DNA of 64,000 nt from Actinoplanes italicus. Lineage in GTDB: Bacteria > Actinomycetota > Actinomycetes > Mycobacteriales > Micromonosporaceae. This document shows positions 1 through 7,644 of the stretch, one piece after another. Made by a program: the position numbers and the translations under genes. The notes under the pieces are model-generated. The model searched no databases. It had not been told where the DNA came from and worked only from the letters and a program-made list of their open reading frames with translations. The stretch's first letter is position 1; every line of letters begins with the position of its first letter. The stretch lies in the NCBI RefSeq assembly GCF_003001815.1, contig NZ_PVMZ01000002.1:682001-746000 (forward strand). The letters run 5' to 3'.

Positions 1-875
1 AGGAGATCTTCGAGGGCCTGAAGGCGTACAAGACGCCCGACGGTGGTGTCGCGATGTTCCGCCCCGACGCCAACGCCAACCGGTTCAACCAGTCAGCGGG
101 CCGGATGGCGATGCCGGCCCTGCCGGTCGAGACGTTCCTCCAGTCCCTGCACGAGATCATCAAGATCGACCGCGACTGGATCCCCGAGGACCCCGAGGGC
201 AGCCTCTACCTGCGCCCCTTCGCGTACGCGAGCGAGGTGTTCCTCGGCGTCCGCCCCGCCAACGAGTACCTCTACCTGGTCATCGCCTCCCCGGTCGGGC
301 CGTACTTCTCCGGCGGCGTCAAGCCGGTCAGCATCTGGGTGACCCCCGACTTCACCCGTGCGGCCCCCGGCGGCACCGGCGCGGCGAAGTGCGGCGGCAA
401 CTACGCGGCCGGTCTCTCGGCGCAGGCCGAGGCCTCCGAACACGGCTGCGACCAGGTCGTCTACCTCGACGCGATCGAGCGGAAGTACATCGACGAGCTC
501 GGCGGCATGAACGTCTTCCTCGTCCTCGACGACGGAAGCCTGATCACCCCGCCGCTCACCGGCACGATCCTGCCGGGCATCACCCGCGACTCGGTGATCA
601 AGCTGGCCGAGCGCGCCGGCCGCAAGGTCGAGGAGCGCCCGATCAGCCTGCAGGAGTGGCGCGAGGGCGCGGCGTCCGGCCGGGTCCGCGAGGCCTTCGC
701 CTGCGGCACGGCAGCCGTGATCACCCCGATCGGCACGATCAAGAGCGAGGACGGCGCCTTCACCGTCGCCGACGGCGGCTCGGGCGAGGTCACCATGGCC
801 ATCCGCAAGGAGCTGGTCGACATCCAGCGCGGCCGGGCCGAGGACCCCTTCGGCTGGGTCCACCGAGTCCTCTAA
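1..875 (+). CDS. ilvE: Branched-chain amino-acid aminotransferase, 5' truncated by the window
   Basis: C-terminal 290 residues of a fold-type IV PLP transaminase that makes the last step of valine, leucine and isoleucine synthesis. The frame is open from base 3, so the ATG at 54 is an internal methionine and the real start lies outside the window. EIFEGLKAYK at the left edge sits near residue 80-100 in this family. AAKCGGNYAAG carries the PLP-binding lysine (codon 387-389), and EAFACGTAAVITP with the terminal WVHRVL are typical C-terminal landmarks. The citramalate synthase gene about 2.2 kb downstream belongs to the same amino-acid family but has its own leader. Identity is close to certain; only the start is missing. 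Confidence 0.95.
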   Translation, partial: EIFEGLKAYKTPDGGVAMFRPDANANRFNQSAGRMAMPALPVETFLQSLHEIIKIDRDWIPEDPEGSLYLRPFAYASEVFLGVRPANEYLYLVIASPVGPYFSGGVKPVSIWVTPDFTRAAPGGTGAAKCGGNYAAGLSAQAEASEHGCDQVVYLDAIERKYIDELGGMNVFLVLDDGSLITPPLTGTILPGITRDSVIKLAERAGRKVEERPISLQEWREGAASGRVREAFACGTAAVITPIGTIKSEDGAFTVADGGSGEVTMAIRKELVDIQRGRAEDPFGWVHRVL

Positions 876-1011
876 AACCTTTCCGCCGGTACGGAAGGAA
901 GCGCCCACAAACGCATTCCACCCCGTCCCGTGATCCACTACGCGAGCGCTGCGGCCCGTCCAGGCCGCAGCGCGCCGTCCCGCGCAAAGCCCGTCCGCCC
1001 GGCTGTGCGCC

Positions 1012-1115
1012 ACCGCTGTCTCGGGCGGGTTGAGGCAGCGGTGTGCGACAGCTGGTGGGTTGTGGCTGTGCGTTACCGCTGTCTCGGGCGGCCTGAGTCA
1101 GCGGTGTGCGACAGC
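1012..1115 (+). repeat. Pair of 41-bp direct repeats, each an imperfect hairpin
   Basis: Two copies (1012-1052 and 1075-1115) start with ACCGCTGTCTCGGGCGG and end with CAGCGGTGTGCGACAGC. Inside each copy ACCGCTG and CAGCGGT are inverted, so each can fold into a stem. They lie between the end of ilvE and the convergent nuclease relic, where bidirectional termination would be useful, but there is no T-run. The rest of 876-1125 shows no gene. The palindrome at 30958-31000 shares the ACCG(C/T)TGTCTC core. Confidence 0.7.
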
Positions 1116-1125
1116 CGGTCTGGCC

Positions 1126-2006
1126 TTAAGCGGCTAGTGAGCCGCCCAGGTCCTCGACTCGTTCTGCGACAGCGGCTCGCTGGATCCACTGGTCGAGTTG
1201 TTCGAGGTCGGTGCAGGCGTTGATCTTCGCGTGGGCCTCGTCGGAAACCTCGATGCCGCGTGCGGTGAGAACCGTGATGATGGAGCCTGCCCTGCCTTCA
1301 GCCATGCCTTCAGCCATGCCTTCGGCGTGCTGCTGGCGGGCCCAGTCGCTGAAGTATCGGTCTTTGGTGGCGCTCACGAGATCCTCCAGGAGCTTGCGGG
1401 ATGCTGCCGGTAGATTGCCGCGCACAAAGTCATGGTAAATGCCGGCGCGGGGTGAATCGATGACCTCGAGGGCTGCGAACAGCGCCTCGAACAGCGGAAT
1501 CGGGTCGGAACGGTTCGCGTGGGCGAGGGCAGACAGCACGGTCAGCTCGGGTAGCCGCCGAGCGGTATCCAGGTCGGTCACGAGTGGTGTCTGTTCTGGG
1601 CCGAAGGCCAGCGGATGGATGATTGACGGCGAGAGGCTGATGTCGATCGGCTTGGCCGCCCAGTCAGCAACCTTCTGATCAGGGCAGACGATCAGGAGGT
1701 CGACCGGGCAGCCCAGGCGGGCGTGCAGGGTCGTGACGTAGGCGGGCCAACTTCGCCGCTTCTTTTGTCGACGCGCCGTTGCACTTCGACGACGACCGCG
1801 AAGACGATCTCGCCCATCCGGGTCAGGGTGACGACGGCGTCGGCCCGGTATTCGGTGGGGGCCACGTCGGTCAGGTCGGCGGAGGCCAGGTGGGCCTCGT
1901 CGTAGTCGGGGAGGACGTCGTGCAACGGACCGTCCAGGAGTTCCGCGGCCAGGGAAGGGCGGCCGCGGAACATGTCGATGAGTACCTCATGGACCTGTGA
2001 GGGCAT
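1126..2006 (-). pseudogene. PD-(D/E)XK nuclease-like (Rpn/transposase-associated type) gene broken by one frameshift
   Basis: Two minus-strand reading frames together read as one protein of about 293 residues. The first (from ATG 2006) holds YRADAVV and VVEVQRRVDKR, the D and E-x-Q parts of a PD-(D/E)XK fold common in actinobacterial proteins of this type. At a run of four A on the coding strand (TTTT at 1763-1766) the frame must shift by -1, after which it continues as KRRSWPAYVTTLHARLG to the stop at 1126-1128. The second frame also contains an internal repeat, AEGMAEGMAEGRA, often seen before the C-terminal helix of such proteins. A decaying gene or a sequencing error is likelier than programmed slippage, because only a short A4 run and no obvious stimulator are present. 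Confidence 0.6.
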
Positions 2007-2066
2007 GGGGTTAGCGTACCGCTAGATGCTCCTTGAAGGGTAGTCGCTTACCATGCTGTCGCACGC

Positions 2067-2822
2067 CTAGTGCGACTCGGGGGCGGTGAGCAGGTGTGAC
2101 CGCATCGAGTGCAGTTCGTCGTCGGTGAGGCCGATGTCCTTGGCGTAGGCCTCGACCGAGCCGTGCAGGCCGCGCAGGTCGTCGAGGAACATCTGCATGG
2201 CCTCGGCGGGGGAGTGGAACATGTGCTCGTTGCCGCGCAGTGTCTCCGGGCTGGCCTGCATCAGGTACTCGGTGAGCGGGCGCATCGCCTCGGTGGTCAG
2301 GGCGTAGTCGGCGGCGATGTCCTCGTCGGACACCCCGAGCAGCGACAGGGTCAGCGCGCAGACCGTGCCGGTGCGGTCCTTTCCGGCCATGCAGTGCACC
2401 ACGACGGGCGCGGCCACCGGGTCGGCGATCACGCGCAGTGACTCGGCGATGCCCTCGCTGCCGTCCTCGACGAAGTTGAGGTAGCGGTCGGCGAGCCAGC
2501 GCGGGTGCAGCGCGTCCACGGGGCGTTCGAGGCCGTCCCACTCGACGTGCCGGATCACCAGGTTGTGGTAGTCGACGCCGTGCTCCTCGGGGACCCGGCC
2601 GAACTTCTCCACCTCGAACTCGCGCCGCAGGTCGATCACGGTGCGGATGCCCAGGGCGGCGAAGGCCTCGCCGTCGGCATCGCGCATGCGGTGCAGCGAG
2701 TCGGCTCGGAACAGCCGCCGCCAGCGGACCCTCCGCCCGTCGAGACCGGCGTAACCGCCCACGTCACGGAAGTTGTAGGCCTTCGAGAACGGGATGCTTC
2801 GTGAATGAGATTCGGCCGCCAC
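2067..2822 (-). CDS. Tyrosine/serine protein phosphatase (Y_phosphatase3 type)
   Basis: A 251-residue cysteine phosphatase. The P-loop HCMAGKDRTG (about residues 144-153) supplies the nucleophilic cysteine and the phosphate-binding arginine, and the N-terminal NFRDVGGY motif is characteristic of the PtpB-like bacterial family that also includes phosphoinositide-active members. RTVIDLRREFEVEKFG is the second conserved stretch. No signal peptide is visible, so it is cytoplasmic unless exported by another route. It is transcribed alone, divergently from the citramalate synthase leader; the assigned start is GTG at 2822. Substrate cannot be told from sequence. Confidence 0.85.
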   Translation of the reverse strand: MAAESHSRSIPFSKAYNFRDVGGYAGLDGRRVRWRRLFRADSLHRMRDADGEAFAALGIRTVIDLRREFEVEKFGRVPEEHGVDYHNLVIRHVEWDGLERPVDALHPRWLADRYLNFVEDGSEGIAESLRVIADPVAAPVVVHCMAGKDRTGTVCALTLSLLGVSDEDIAADYALTTEAMRPLTEYLMQASPETLRGNEHMFHSPAEAMQMFLDDLRGLHGSVEAYAKDIGLTDDELHSMRSHLLTAPESH

Positions 2823-2925
2823 GGCTCCAACCTATCCGGCGACGGCGACCCCCTCACCGGTTGATTTCGTCACTCCCGTCGTCCCACTCAGTGGATTTCC
2901 GGCTCCTGTCGTCCCATCTCGTGGC

Positions 2926-2970
2926 ATGCTTCGGACCGTGACCCACACCGTGCTGATTATTCGCACCTAG
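2926..2970 (+). CDS. Leader peptide of the citramalate synthase attenuator
   Basis: A 14-codon frame, ATG at 2926 to TAG at 2968-2970, encodes MLRTVTHTVLIIRT; a GTG at 2938 in the same frame is an alternative start. Ten of 14 residues are Thr, Val, Leu or Ile, and two adjacent ATT Ile codons (2956-2961) end 8 nt before the first downstream hairpin. That is the layout of a ribosome-mediated attenuator that senses charged isoleucine tRNA, fitting the isoleucine pathway enzyme that follows. No clear Shine-Dalgarno sequence is visible, so the leader may start on a leaderless transcript. Inferred from position and content. Confidence 0.65.
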   Translation: MLRTVTHTVLIIRT

Positions 2971-2998
2971 CGCGCCGGCTGACTTCTCGCCGACGCGC
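2970..2998 (+). promoter_or_regulatory. Pause hairpin of the citramalate synthase leader
   Basis: GCGCGCCGGC (2970-2979) and GCCGACGCGC (2989-2998) pair with one A-C mismatch and a 9-nt loop. The stem begins at the last base of the leader stop codon, so a ribosome stalled at the Ile codons would cover its left arm. It lies directly before the terminator hairpin. The alternative antiterminator pairing was not resolved by eye. Confidence 0.55.
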
Positions 2999-3028
2999 AG
3001 ACCTCCCGCATCCGCGGGGGGTCTTTTT
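2999..3028 (+). terminator. Intrinsic terminator acting as attenuator before cimA
   Basis: GACCTCCCGC (3000-3009) pairs with GCGGGGGGTC (3014-3023) with a single G-U pair and an ATCC loop, followed at once by five T (3024-3028). It stands 36 nt before the cimA start codon, in the transcribed leader, so it is expected to end transcription when isoleucine is plentiful. Confidence 0.8.
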
Positions 3029-3063
3029 GTTGTGGTCGTGGGTGATCGACGGAAAGGACTCCG

Positions 3064-4650
3064 ATGGACTACCAGGTGTTCGACACGACGCTGCGTGACG
3101 GCGGGCAGCGTGAGGGAATCAGCTACACGGTCGCCGACAAGCTCGCGGTCGCACGCCTGCTGGACGAGTTCGGTGTGGGTTTCATCGAGGGCGGCTGGCC
3201 GGGCGCCATGCCCAAGGACACCGAGTTCTTCGAACGGGCGAAGACCGAACTGGACCTGAAACACGCGGTCCTCGTGGCGTTCGGCGCCACCCGCAAGGCG
3301 GGCGTCGACGTTGCCGAGGACCCCCAGGTCAAGGCACTGCTGGATGCCGGGACTCCGGTCGTCTGCGTGGTCGCGAAGTCCGACATCCGGCACGTGGAAC
3401 GGGCACTGCGCACCACCGGCGACGAGAACCTGGCCATGGTCCGCGACACCGTGCGGCACCTGGTCGCCAACGGCCGCCGGGCGTTCGTCGACTGCGAACA
3501 CTTCTTCGACGGCTTCCGGTACGACCCGGAGTACACGGCCAGCGTCGTGAAGGCCGCGATCGAGGCAGGCGCCGAACGGGTCGTCATGTGTGACACCAAC
3601 GGCGGCATGCTTCCGTCGATGGTGACCAAGGCGATCAACGAGGTCGTCGAGCGGACCGGCGTGACCCCGGACCGGCTCGGCATCCACTGCCAGAACGACA
3701 CTGCCTGCGCCGTCGCGAACACGGTCGCCGCCGTCGAGGCCGGTGTGAAGCACTTCCAGTGCACGGCCAACGGGTACGGCGAGCGCCCCGGCAACGCCGA
3801 CCTGTTCGCCACGGTCAGCAACCTGCAACTCAAGCTCGGGCTGAAGGTCCTACCGGACGGATGCCTGGAGAAGGCGACGCGGGTCTCCACCGCGCTCGCC
3901 GAGATCGCCAACATCGCCCCCGACACCCACCAGGCCTACGTCGGGGCTGCCGCATTCGCTCACAAGGCGGGGCTGCACGCGAGCGCGATCAAAGTGGATC
4001 CGCTGCTCTACAACCACGTCGACCCGTCGGTTGTGGGCAACGACATGCGGATCCTGGTAACGGAGATGGCCGGCCGGGCCAGCATCGAGCTCAAGAGCCG
4101 TGAGCTCGGACTGGACCTGGCCGGCCACCCGGACACCCTGACCTCCGTGACCCGGAAGGTCAAGGACCTGGAGGCGACCGGTTGGTCGTTCGAGGCCGCT
4201 GACGCCTCGTTCGAGCTGCTGGTTCGCAGCGAACTGCCCGGTGCCGATCTGGCACGCCCGTTCACCCTGGAGTCGTACCGGGTGCTCGTCGAGCATCGCG
4301 AGGACGGCACGGTCGTCTCCGAGGCGACGGTCAAGGTCCGGGTACGCGGTGAACGTGTGATCGCCACGGCCGAGGGCAACGGCCCGGTCAACGCGCTGGA
4401 CGAGGCGCTGCGCACCGCGCTGACCGGCCACTACCCGCACCTCAAGTCGTTCGAGCTGACCGACTACAAGGTGCGGATCCTGGAGGGCAGCCACGGCACC
4501 AACGCGGTGACCCGGGTGCTGCTGGAGACCAGTGACCACAACCGCGAGTGGACGACCGTCGGCGTGCACGAGAACATCGTCGAGGCCTCCTGGACGGCTC
4601 TGGTGGACGCCCTGACCTACGGCTTGGCGCGCACTTCCGCTCCGGCCTGA
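3064..4650 (+). CDS. cimA: Citramalate synthase
   Basis: A 528-residue member of the LeuA/HCS-like acyltransferase family that condenses pyruvate and acetyl-CoA to (R)-citramalate, opening the threonine-independent route to isoleucine. The N-terminal FDTTLRDGGQREG (residues 6-18) gives the metal and substrate site; CQND and a GYGERPGNAD stretch are further catalytic-domain marks. The C-terminal 130 residues, with EGSHGTNAVTRVLLETSD, form the LeuA-type regulatory dimer domain that usually binds isoleucine as feedback inhibitor. Length and motifs match CimA better than isopropylmalate or homocitrate synthase. GGAAAGGA lies 6-13 nt before ATG 3064. The upstream leader peptide and attenuator suggest transcriptional control by isoleucine as well. 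Confidence 0.9.
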   Translation: MDYQVFDTTLRDGGQREGISYTVADKLAVARLLDEFGVGFIEGGWPGAMPKDTEFFERAKTELDLKHAVLVAFGATRKAGVDVAEDPQVKALLDAGTPVVCVVAKSDIRHVERALRTTGDENLAMVRDTVRHLVANGRRAFVDCEHFFDGFRYDPEYTASVVKAAIEAGAERVVMCDTNGGMLPSMVTKAINEVVERTGVTPDRLGIHCQNDTACAVANTVAAVEAGVKHFQCTANGYGERPGNADLFATVSNLQLKLGLKVLPDGCLEKATRVSTALAEIANIAPDTHQAYVGAAAFAHKAGLHASAIKVDPLLYNHVDPSVVGNDMRILVTEMAGRASIELKSRELGLDLAGHPDTLTSVTRKVKDLEATGWSFEAADASFELLVRSELPGADLARPFTLESYRVLVEHREDGTVVSEATVKVRVRGERVIATAEGNGPVNALDEALRTALTGHYPHLKSFELTDYKVRILEGSHGTNAVTRVLLETSDHNREWTTVGVHENIVEASWTALVDALTYGLARTSAPA

Positions 4651-5837
4651 CGCTGATCCCGGGCGGCGGCTCTGATCAGTTCGATCGCCGCCGCCCGTGG
4701 CATCGGGTCCAGTTGGCTGCCGTCCCGCAGCCGGAGGGCCACCTCACCTGACGACGCCTCCCGGGCGCCGATCACGGCGATGTAGGGCACCTTGCGGTTG
4801 TCGCGGATGCGCGCGCCGACCGAGCCGTCGTGAACCACGTCGACCCGCAGATCGGCGGCCTCCGCGGCGAACGACCGGGCCGCCGCGTCCTGGTCGGCGC
4901 CGATCGGCAGCACGGCCAGCTGGACCGGCGCGTACCAGACCGGGAATGCGCCCTCGTGCACCTCGATCAGGTGCCCGAACAGCCGCTCCATCGACCCGGC
5001 GAGGCTGCGGTGCACCATCACCGGCCGCTTGCGTTCGCCGCCCGCGTCCACGTACTCCAGCTCGAACCGCTCCGGCTGGTGGTAGTCGATCTGCACGGTC
5101 GCGAGGGTCCACTCCCGGCCGGACGGATCGGCGACCTGGATGTCGATCTTCGGGCCGTAGAACGCTGCCTCACCCGGCACCGCCGCGTACTCCACCCCGG
5201 CATCGGCCAGGGCTCCACGCAGCAGGGACTCGGCTCGTGCCCAGGAGTCGTCGTCCCCGCCGTACTCCTTTCCCGGCCCGCGCAGCGACAGCTGGTAGGA
5301 GACCGGGCCCATGCCGAGCGCGGCGTGCACCCGCCGCATCAGTGCCAGCACGCCGGCCACCTCGGCGCCGGCCTGCTCCTCGGCGCAGAAGATGTGCGCG
5401 TCGTTGAGCAGCATCTGGCGCACCCGGGACAGGCCGCCGACCACGCCGGACCGCTCGGCCCGGTACATCGGGCCCAGTTCGGCGATGCGCAACGGCAGTT
5501 CACGGTACGACCTGCCGCGCGACCGGAAGATCAACGCGTGATGCGGGCAGAGGCTCGGGCGCAGCACCAGCTCGTCGTCGCCCAGCCGCATCGGCGGGAA
5601 CATGTCGTCGGCGAAGTTGCGCCAGTGGCCCGACAACTCGTACATCCGGCGTTTGCCGAGCGCCGGCGAGTAGACGTGCCGATAACCGGCCCGCCGCTCG
5701 AGATCGTGCAGGTAGGACTCCACCTCGTGACGGGCGGCCGCGCCGGCGGGCAGCCAGAACGGCAGGCCCGCGCCGATCAGCGGGTCGGAGTCGAAGAGGT
5801 CCAGCTCGCGGCCGAGCCTGCGGTGATCGATGGACAT
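4617..5837 (-). CDS. Threonyl-tRNA synthetase paralogue lacking the editing domains
   Basis: 406 residues corresponding to the class II catalytic core and the anticodon-binding domain of ThrRS, without the TGS and editing (HxxxH) domains that make a full ThrRS about 640-690 residues. Zn ligands expected for Thr recognition are present: Cys in RPSLCPHH, His in LNDAHIFC and His in VMVHRSLAG. Motif 2 is MYRAERSG and motif 3 is GSMERLFGHLIEV. It should charge tRNA-Thr or a Thr-accepting partner but cannot hydrolyse Ser-tRNA-Thr. The 3' end overlaps the convergent cimA by 34 nt. A Thr-rich leader and attenuator lie upstream and a GNAT gene ends 10 nt before that leader. It could be a resistance or metabolic paralogue; a full-length thrS may exist elsewhere. 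Confidence 0.85.
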   Translation of the reverse strand: MSIDHRRLGRELDLFDSDPLIGAGLPFWLPAGAAARHEVESYLHDLERRAGYRHVYSPALGKRRMYELSGHWRNFADDMFPPMRLGDDELVLRPSLCPHHALIFRSRGRSYRELPLRIAELGPMYRAERSGVVGGLSRVRQMLLNDAHIFCAEEQAGAEVAGVLALMRRVHAALGMGPVSYQLSLRGPGKEYGGDDDSWARAESLLRGALADAGVEYAAVPGEAAFYGPKIDIQVADPSGREWTLATVQIDYHQPERFELEYVDAGGERKRPVMVHRSLAGSMERLFGHLIEVHEGAFPVWYAPVQLAVLPIGADQDAAARSFAAEAADLRVDVVHDGSVGARIRDNRKVPYIAVIGAREASSGEVALRLRDGSQLDPMPRAAAIELIRAAARDQRQAGAEVRAKP

Positions 5838-5867
5838 TTCTGGGTCTCGCTCTCATCGGGGACCCCG

Positions 5868-5907
5868 GACGACAAAGCCCCGGGCATGTCGCCCGGGGCC
5901 GGTCGTC
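5868..5907 (-). terminator. Attenuator hairpin before the ThrRS paralogue
   Basis: On the minus strand GCCCCGGGC (5899-5891 read leftwards) pairs perfectly with GCCCGGGGC (5885-5877) around GACAT, followed by TTTGTC. GACGAC and GTCGTC extend the stem beyond a three-base internal loop. It lies 30 nt before the synthetase start codon and 4 nt after the leader stop codon. Confidence 0.7.
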
Positions 5908-5911
5908 GCTT

Positions 5912-5974
5912 CTAGCTCAGCATCGACTCGTCGCCGGGACTTCCCGGCGTGGTCGTCATCGCGCTGAGCATCAT
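5912..5974 (-). CDS. Threonine-rich leader peptide (attenuation)
   Basis: A 20-residue frame (ATG at 5974, TAG at 5914-5912) encodes MMLSAMTTTPGSPGDESMLS, with three consecutive Thr codons (ACG ACC ACG at 5956-5948). Immediately downstream CGCCGGG and CCCGGCG (5949-5943 and 5938-5932) make a perfect 7-bp pause hairpin that begins inside the last Thr codon, and the terminator hairpin follows the stop codon by 4 nt. Ribosome stalling at uncharged tRNA-Thr would break the pause stem and could prevent termination, raising synthetase expression. The leader ATG is only 10 nt after the GNAT stop codon, so the leader may be reached by read-through from that operon. Confidence 0.7.
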   Translation of the reverse strand: MMLSAMTTTPGSPGDESMLS

Positions 5975-5984
5975 GCCCACGATG

Positions 5985-6524
5985 CTAGGGAGCGTCGGTG
6001 CGGCGGGCCAGCCAGTTTTCCGACAGGAGCTGGTAGAGGTAGTGGTCCTGCCAGGTGCCCGCGATCTTCAGGTAACCCGGTGCCATCCCGAACCGCTCGA
6101 AGCCGGCACGTTCGAGGACGCGCTGCGACCGTACGTTATGAAGCATGGTGCCCGCCTCGACCCGATGAAGGCCATAAGTGAGGAATGCCGCCTCCAGCAC
6201 CGCCGCGACCGCCGCGGTCGCGACGCCGCGCCCGGCGGCGTCGGCGGCCACCCAGTAACCCAGATTGGCCGACTGGAAGGCGCCGTGCACGACGTTGGAG
6301 AGGTTGACCCGGCCGATGATCCGGCCGCCCTCGACGATCGCGTGCGGCAGCGCGTTCCCGGCCCGCAGCGAGTCGGAGATGACCTGCCACTGCCCCTCGG
6401 TGGAGTAGTAGCTCTCCTCACGCAACGGATCCCACGGGGCGAGGTGTTCCCGGTTGGCCCTGATCAGGGCCGCCATCTCCTCGGCGTCGACCGGGCTGAT
6501 CAGACGGATCGTCACGTCGCTCAT
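5985..6524 (-). CDS. GNAT N-acetyltransferase, RimJ/RimL-like
   Basis: 179 residues with the RimJ-type GNAT layout: TIRLISPVDAEEMAALI at the N terminus, the acceptor region GRIIGRVNLSNVV, the acetyl-CoA pyrophosphate loop region GYWVAADAAGRGVATAA, and the C-terminal NVRSQRVLERAGFERFG. Such enzymes acetylate protein N termini or small amines, and the substrate here is unknown. The ATG at 6524 is chosen because it overlaps the stop of the upstream nuclease-like gene (ATGA), giving translational coupling; an in-frame codon at 6545 is less convincing. It is followed by the Thr leader and the ThrRS paralogue on the same strand. Confidence 0.85.
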   Translation of the reverse strand: MSDVTIRLISPVDAEEMAALIRANREHLAPWDPLREESYYSTEGQWQVISDSLRAGNALPHAIVEGGRIIGRVNLSNVVHGAFQSANLGYWVAADAAGRGVATAAVAAVLEAAFLTYGLHRVEAGTMLHNVRSQRVLERAGFERFGMAPGYLKIAGTWQDHYLYQLLSENWLARRTDAP

Positions 6525-7516
6525 GCCGCCGGAACCGTCACCCATGCGATCACCGCGCGGTGATCGGAATCCTTCACATCGTGCACCTGGACATCTTTCA
6601 CGCCGATGCGCTCATCCACCAACACGTGATCGATGGTCACCGGTGGGATCGGATCGGAGTCGTACGGCCCCCAGGTCGCGATCCAGCCCTTGCCGACGGC
6701 GTCGGCCGCGTCCCGGTAACCGGTCGCGATCACATCCCGAAACTGCTTGTGGTCGAGGGTCGCGTTGAAGTCACCGAGCAGGATCTTGGGCAGGCCGCCC
6801 TCGGCGGGCACCAGGTCGCGCAGGTCGGCCGACCAGCCGGAGATCGTGTCCGGGTGGGACGGCGCGAGCGGGTGCACCGACTCGACGTAGATCGTCCCGG
6901 CGCCTGGCACCTGCACCGCCGCGTGCGCCTGCTGGAAACCGCCGTCGTTGCGCTTGGCGGCCTGTTCGGCGAAGTCGTAGCGCGAGTACAGCCCGGAGCC
7001 GCTCGCACCGGGTTCCGGGGCGAGCTGCTGGAACGGCAGGATCGCCTCCAGCCCGGCCGCCTTCAGCGCCGCCTGGCTGCCCTCGGTGAACTCCTGGAGG
7101 GCCAGCACGTCCACCCGGTTCTCCCGGACCAGCCGGACGACCTCGAACGCGTCGGCGCCGCCGAACAGCACGTTCGCCGTCATCACCCGCAGCTCGACCC
7201 CGGTGGACGGGCCCCGGTCGCCGTCAGTGACCAGACGCGGTACCACGGCCGCTCCGAACCCGAACGCGATCAGCACCCCCGCCGCCGCCGTGACCCACCG
7301 GCGGGTGATCAGCGCCACGATGGCCGGGAGCAGGGTCGCGGCCGCCACGTACGGCGTGAAGGCCAGGAACTGGACCCAGAGGCCGGCCTGCCAGCCGGAC
7401 GTGCGGGCCAGCAGCCAGATCGCCGCCGGGACGAGGGACAGCCAGAGCAATACAGTCCAGACGACGCGTCTCCGACGGGCCGGTCGAGCCACGGGCGGTG
7501 CGTCGGTGATCGTCAT
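6521..7516 (-). CDS. Membrane-anchored endonuclease/exonuclease/phosphatase-family protein
   Basis: 331 residues. Three N-terminal hydrophobic segments (about residues 18-40, 46-68 and 70-90) put the catalytic domain outside the membrane. That domain has EEP/DNase I-like marks: MTANVLFGG, LALQEF (catalytic Glu), GDFNAT and the terminal SDHRAVIAWV (Asp-His). The family cleaves phosphodiesters in nucleic acids or phospholipid headgroups and the substrate is not clear. ATG 7516 (MTITDAPP) is preferred over an upstream in-frame codon at 7630, whose extension is low in similarity to coding sequence. The TGA stop overlaps the GNAT ATG. Confidence 0.8.
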   Translation of the reverse strand: MTITDAPPVARPARRRRVVWTVLLWLSLVPAAIWLLARTSGWQAGLWVQFLAFTPYVAAATLLPAIVALITRRWVTAAAGVLIAFGFGAAVVPRLVTDGDRGPSTGVELRVMTANVLFGGADAFEVVRLVRENRVDVLALQEFTEGSQAALKAAGLEAILPFQQLAPEPGASGSGLYSRYDFAEQAAKRNDGGFQQAHAAVQVPGAGTIYVESVHPLAPSHPDTISGWSADLRDLVPAEGGLPKILLGDFNATLDHKQFRDVIATGYRDAADAVGKGWIATWGPYDSDPIPPVTIDHVLVDERIGVKDVQVHDVKDSDHRAVIAWVTVPAA

Positions 7517-7644
7517 GGCGGCGACGTTATCCGGCCGCCGCCACCCGCCACCGGTGAACGAGGCCCAGGTCACATCATCCAGATATCGCCATATTCGCAG
7601 GTGGAGCCGGGTGCACGGCGAACGCCGCACACCCGGTCCGCCCG

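Noticed and set aside
1763..1766. Programmed -1 frameshift in the nuclease-like gene
   Set aside because: Only ACAAAAG, not a strong slippery heptamer such as AAAAAAG, and no stimulatory hairpin or internal Shine-Dalgarno was seen.
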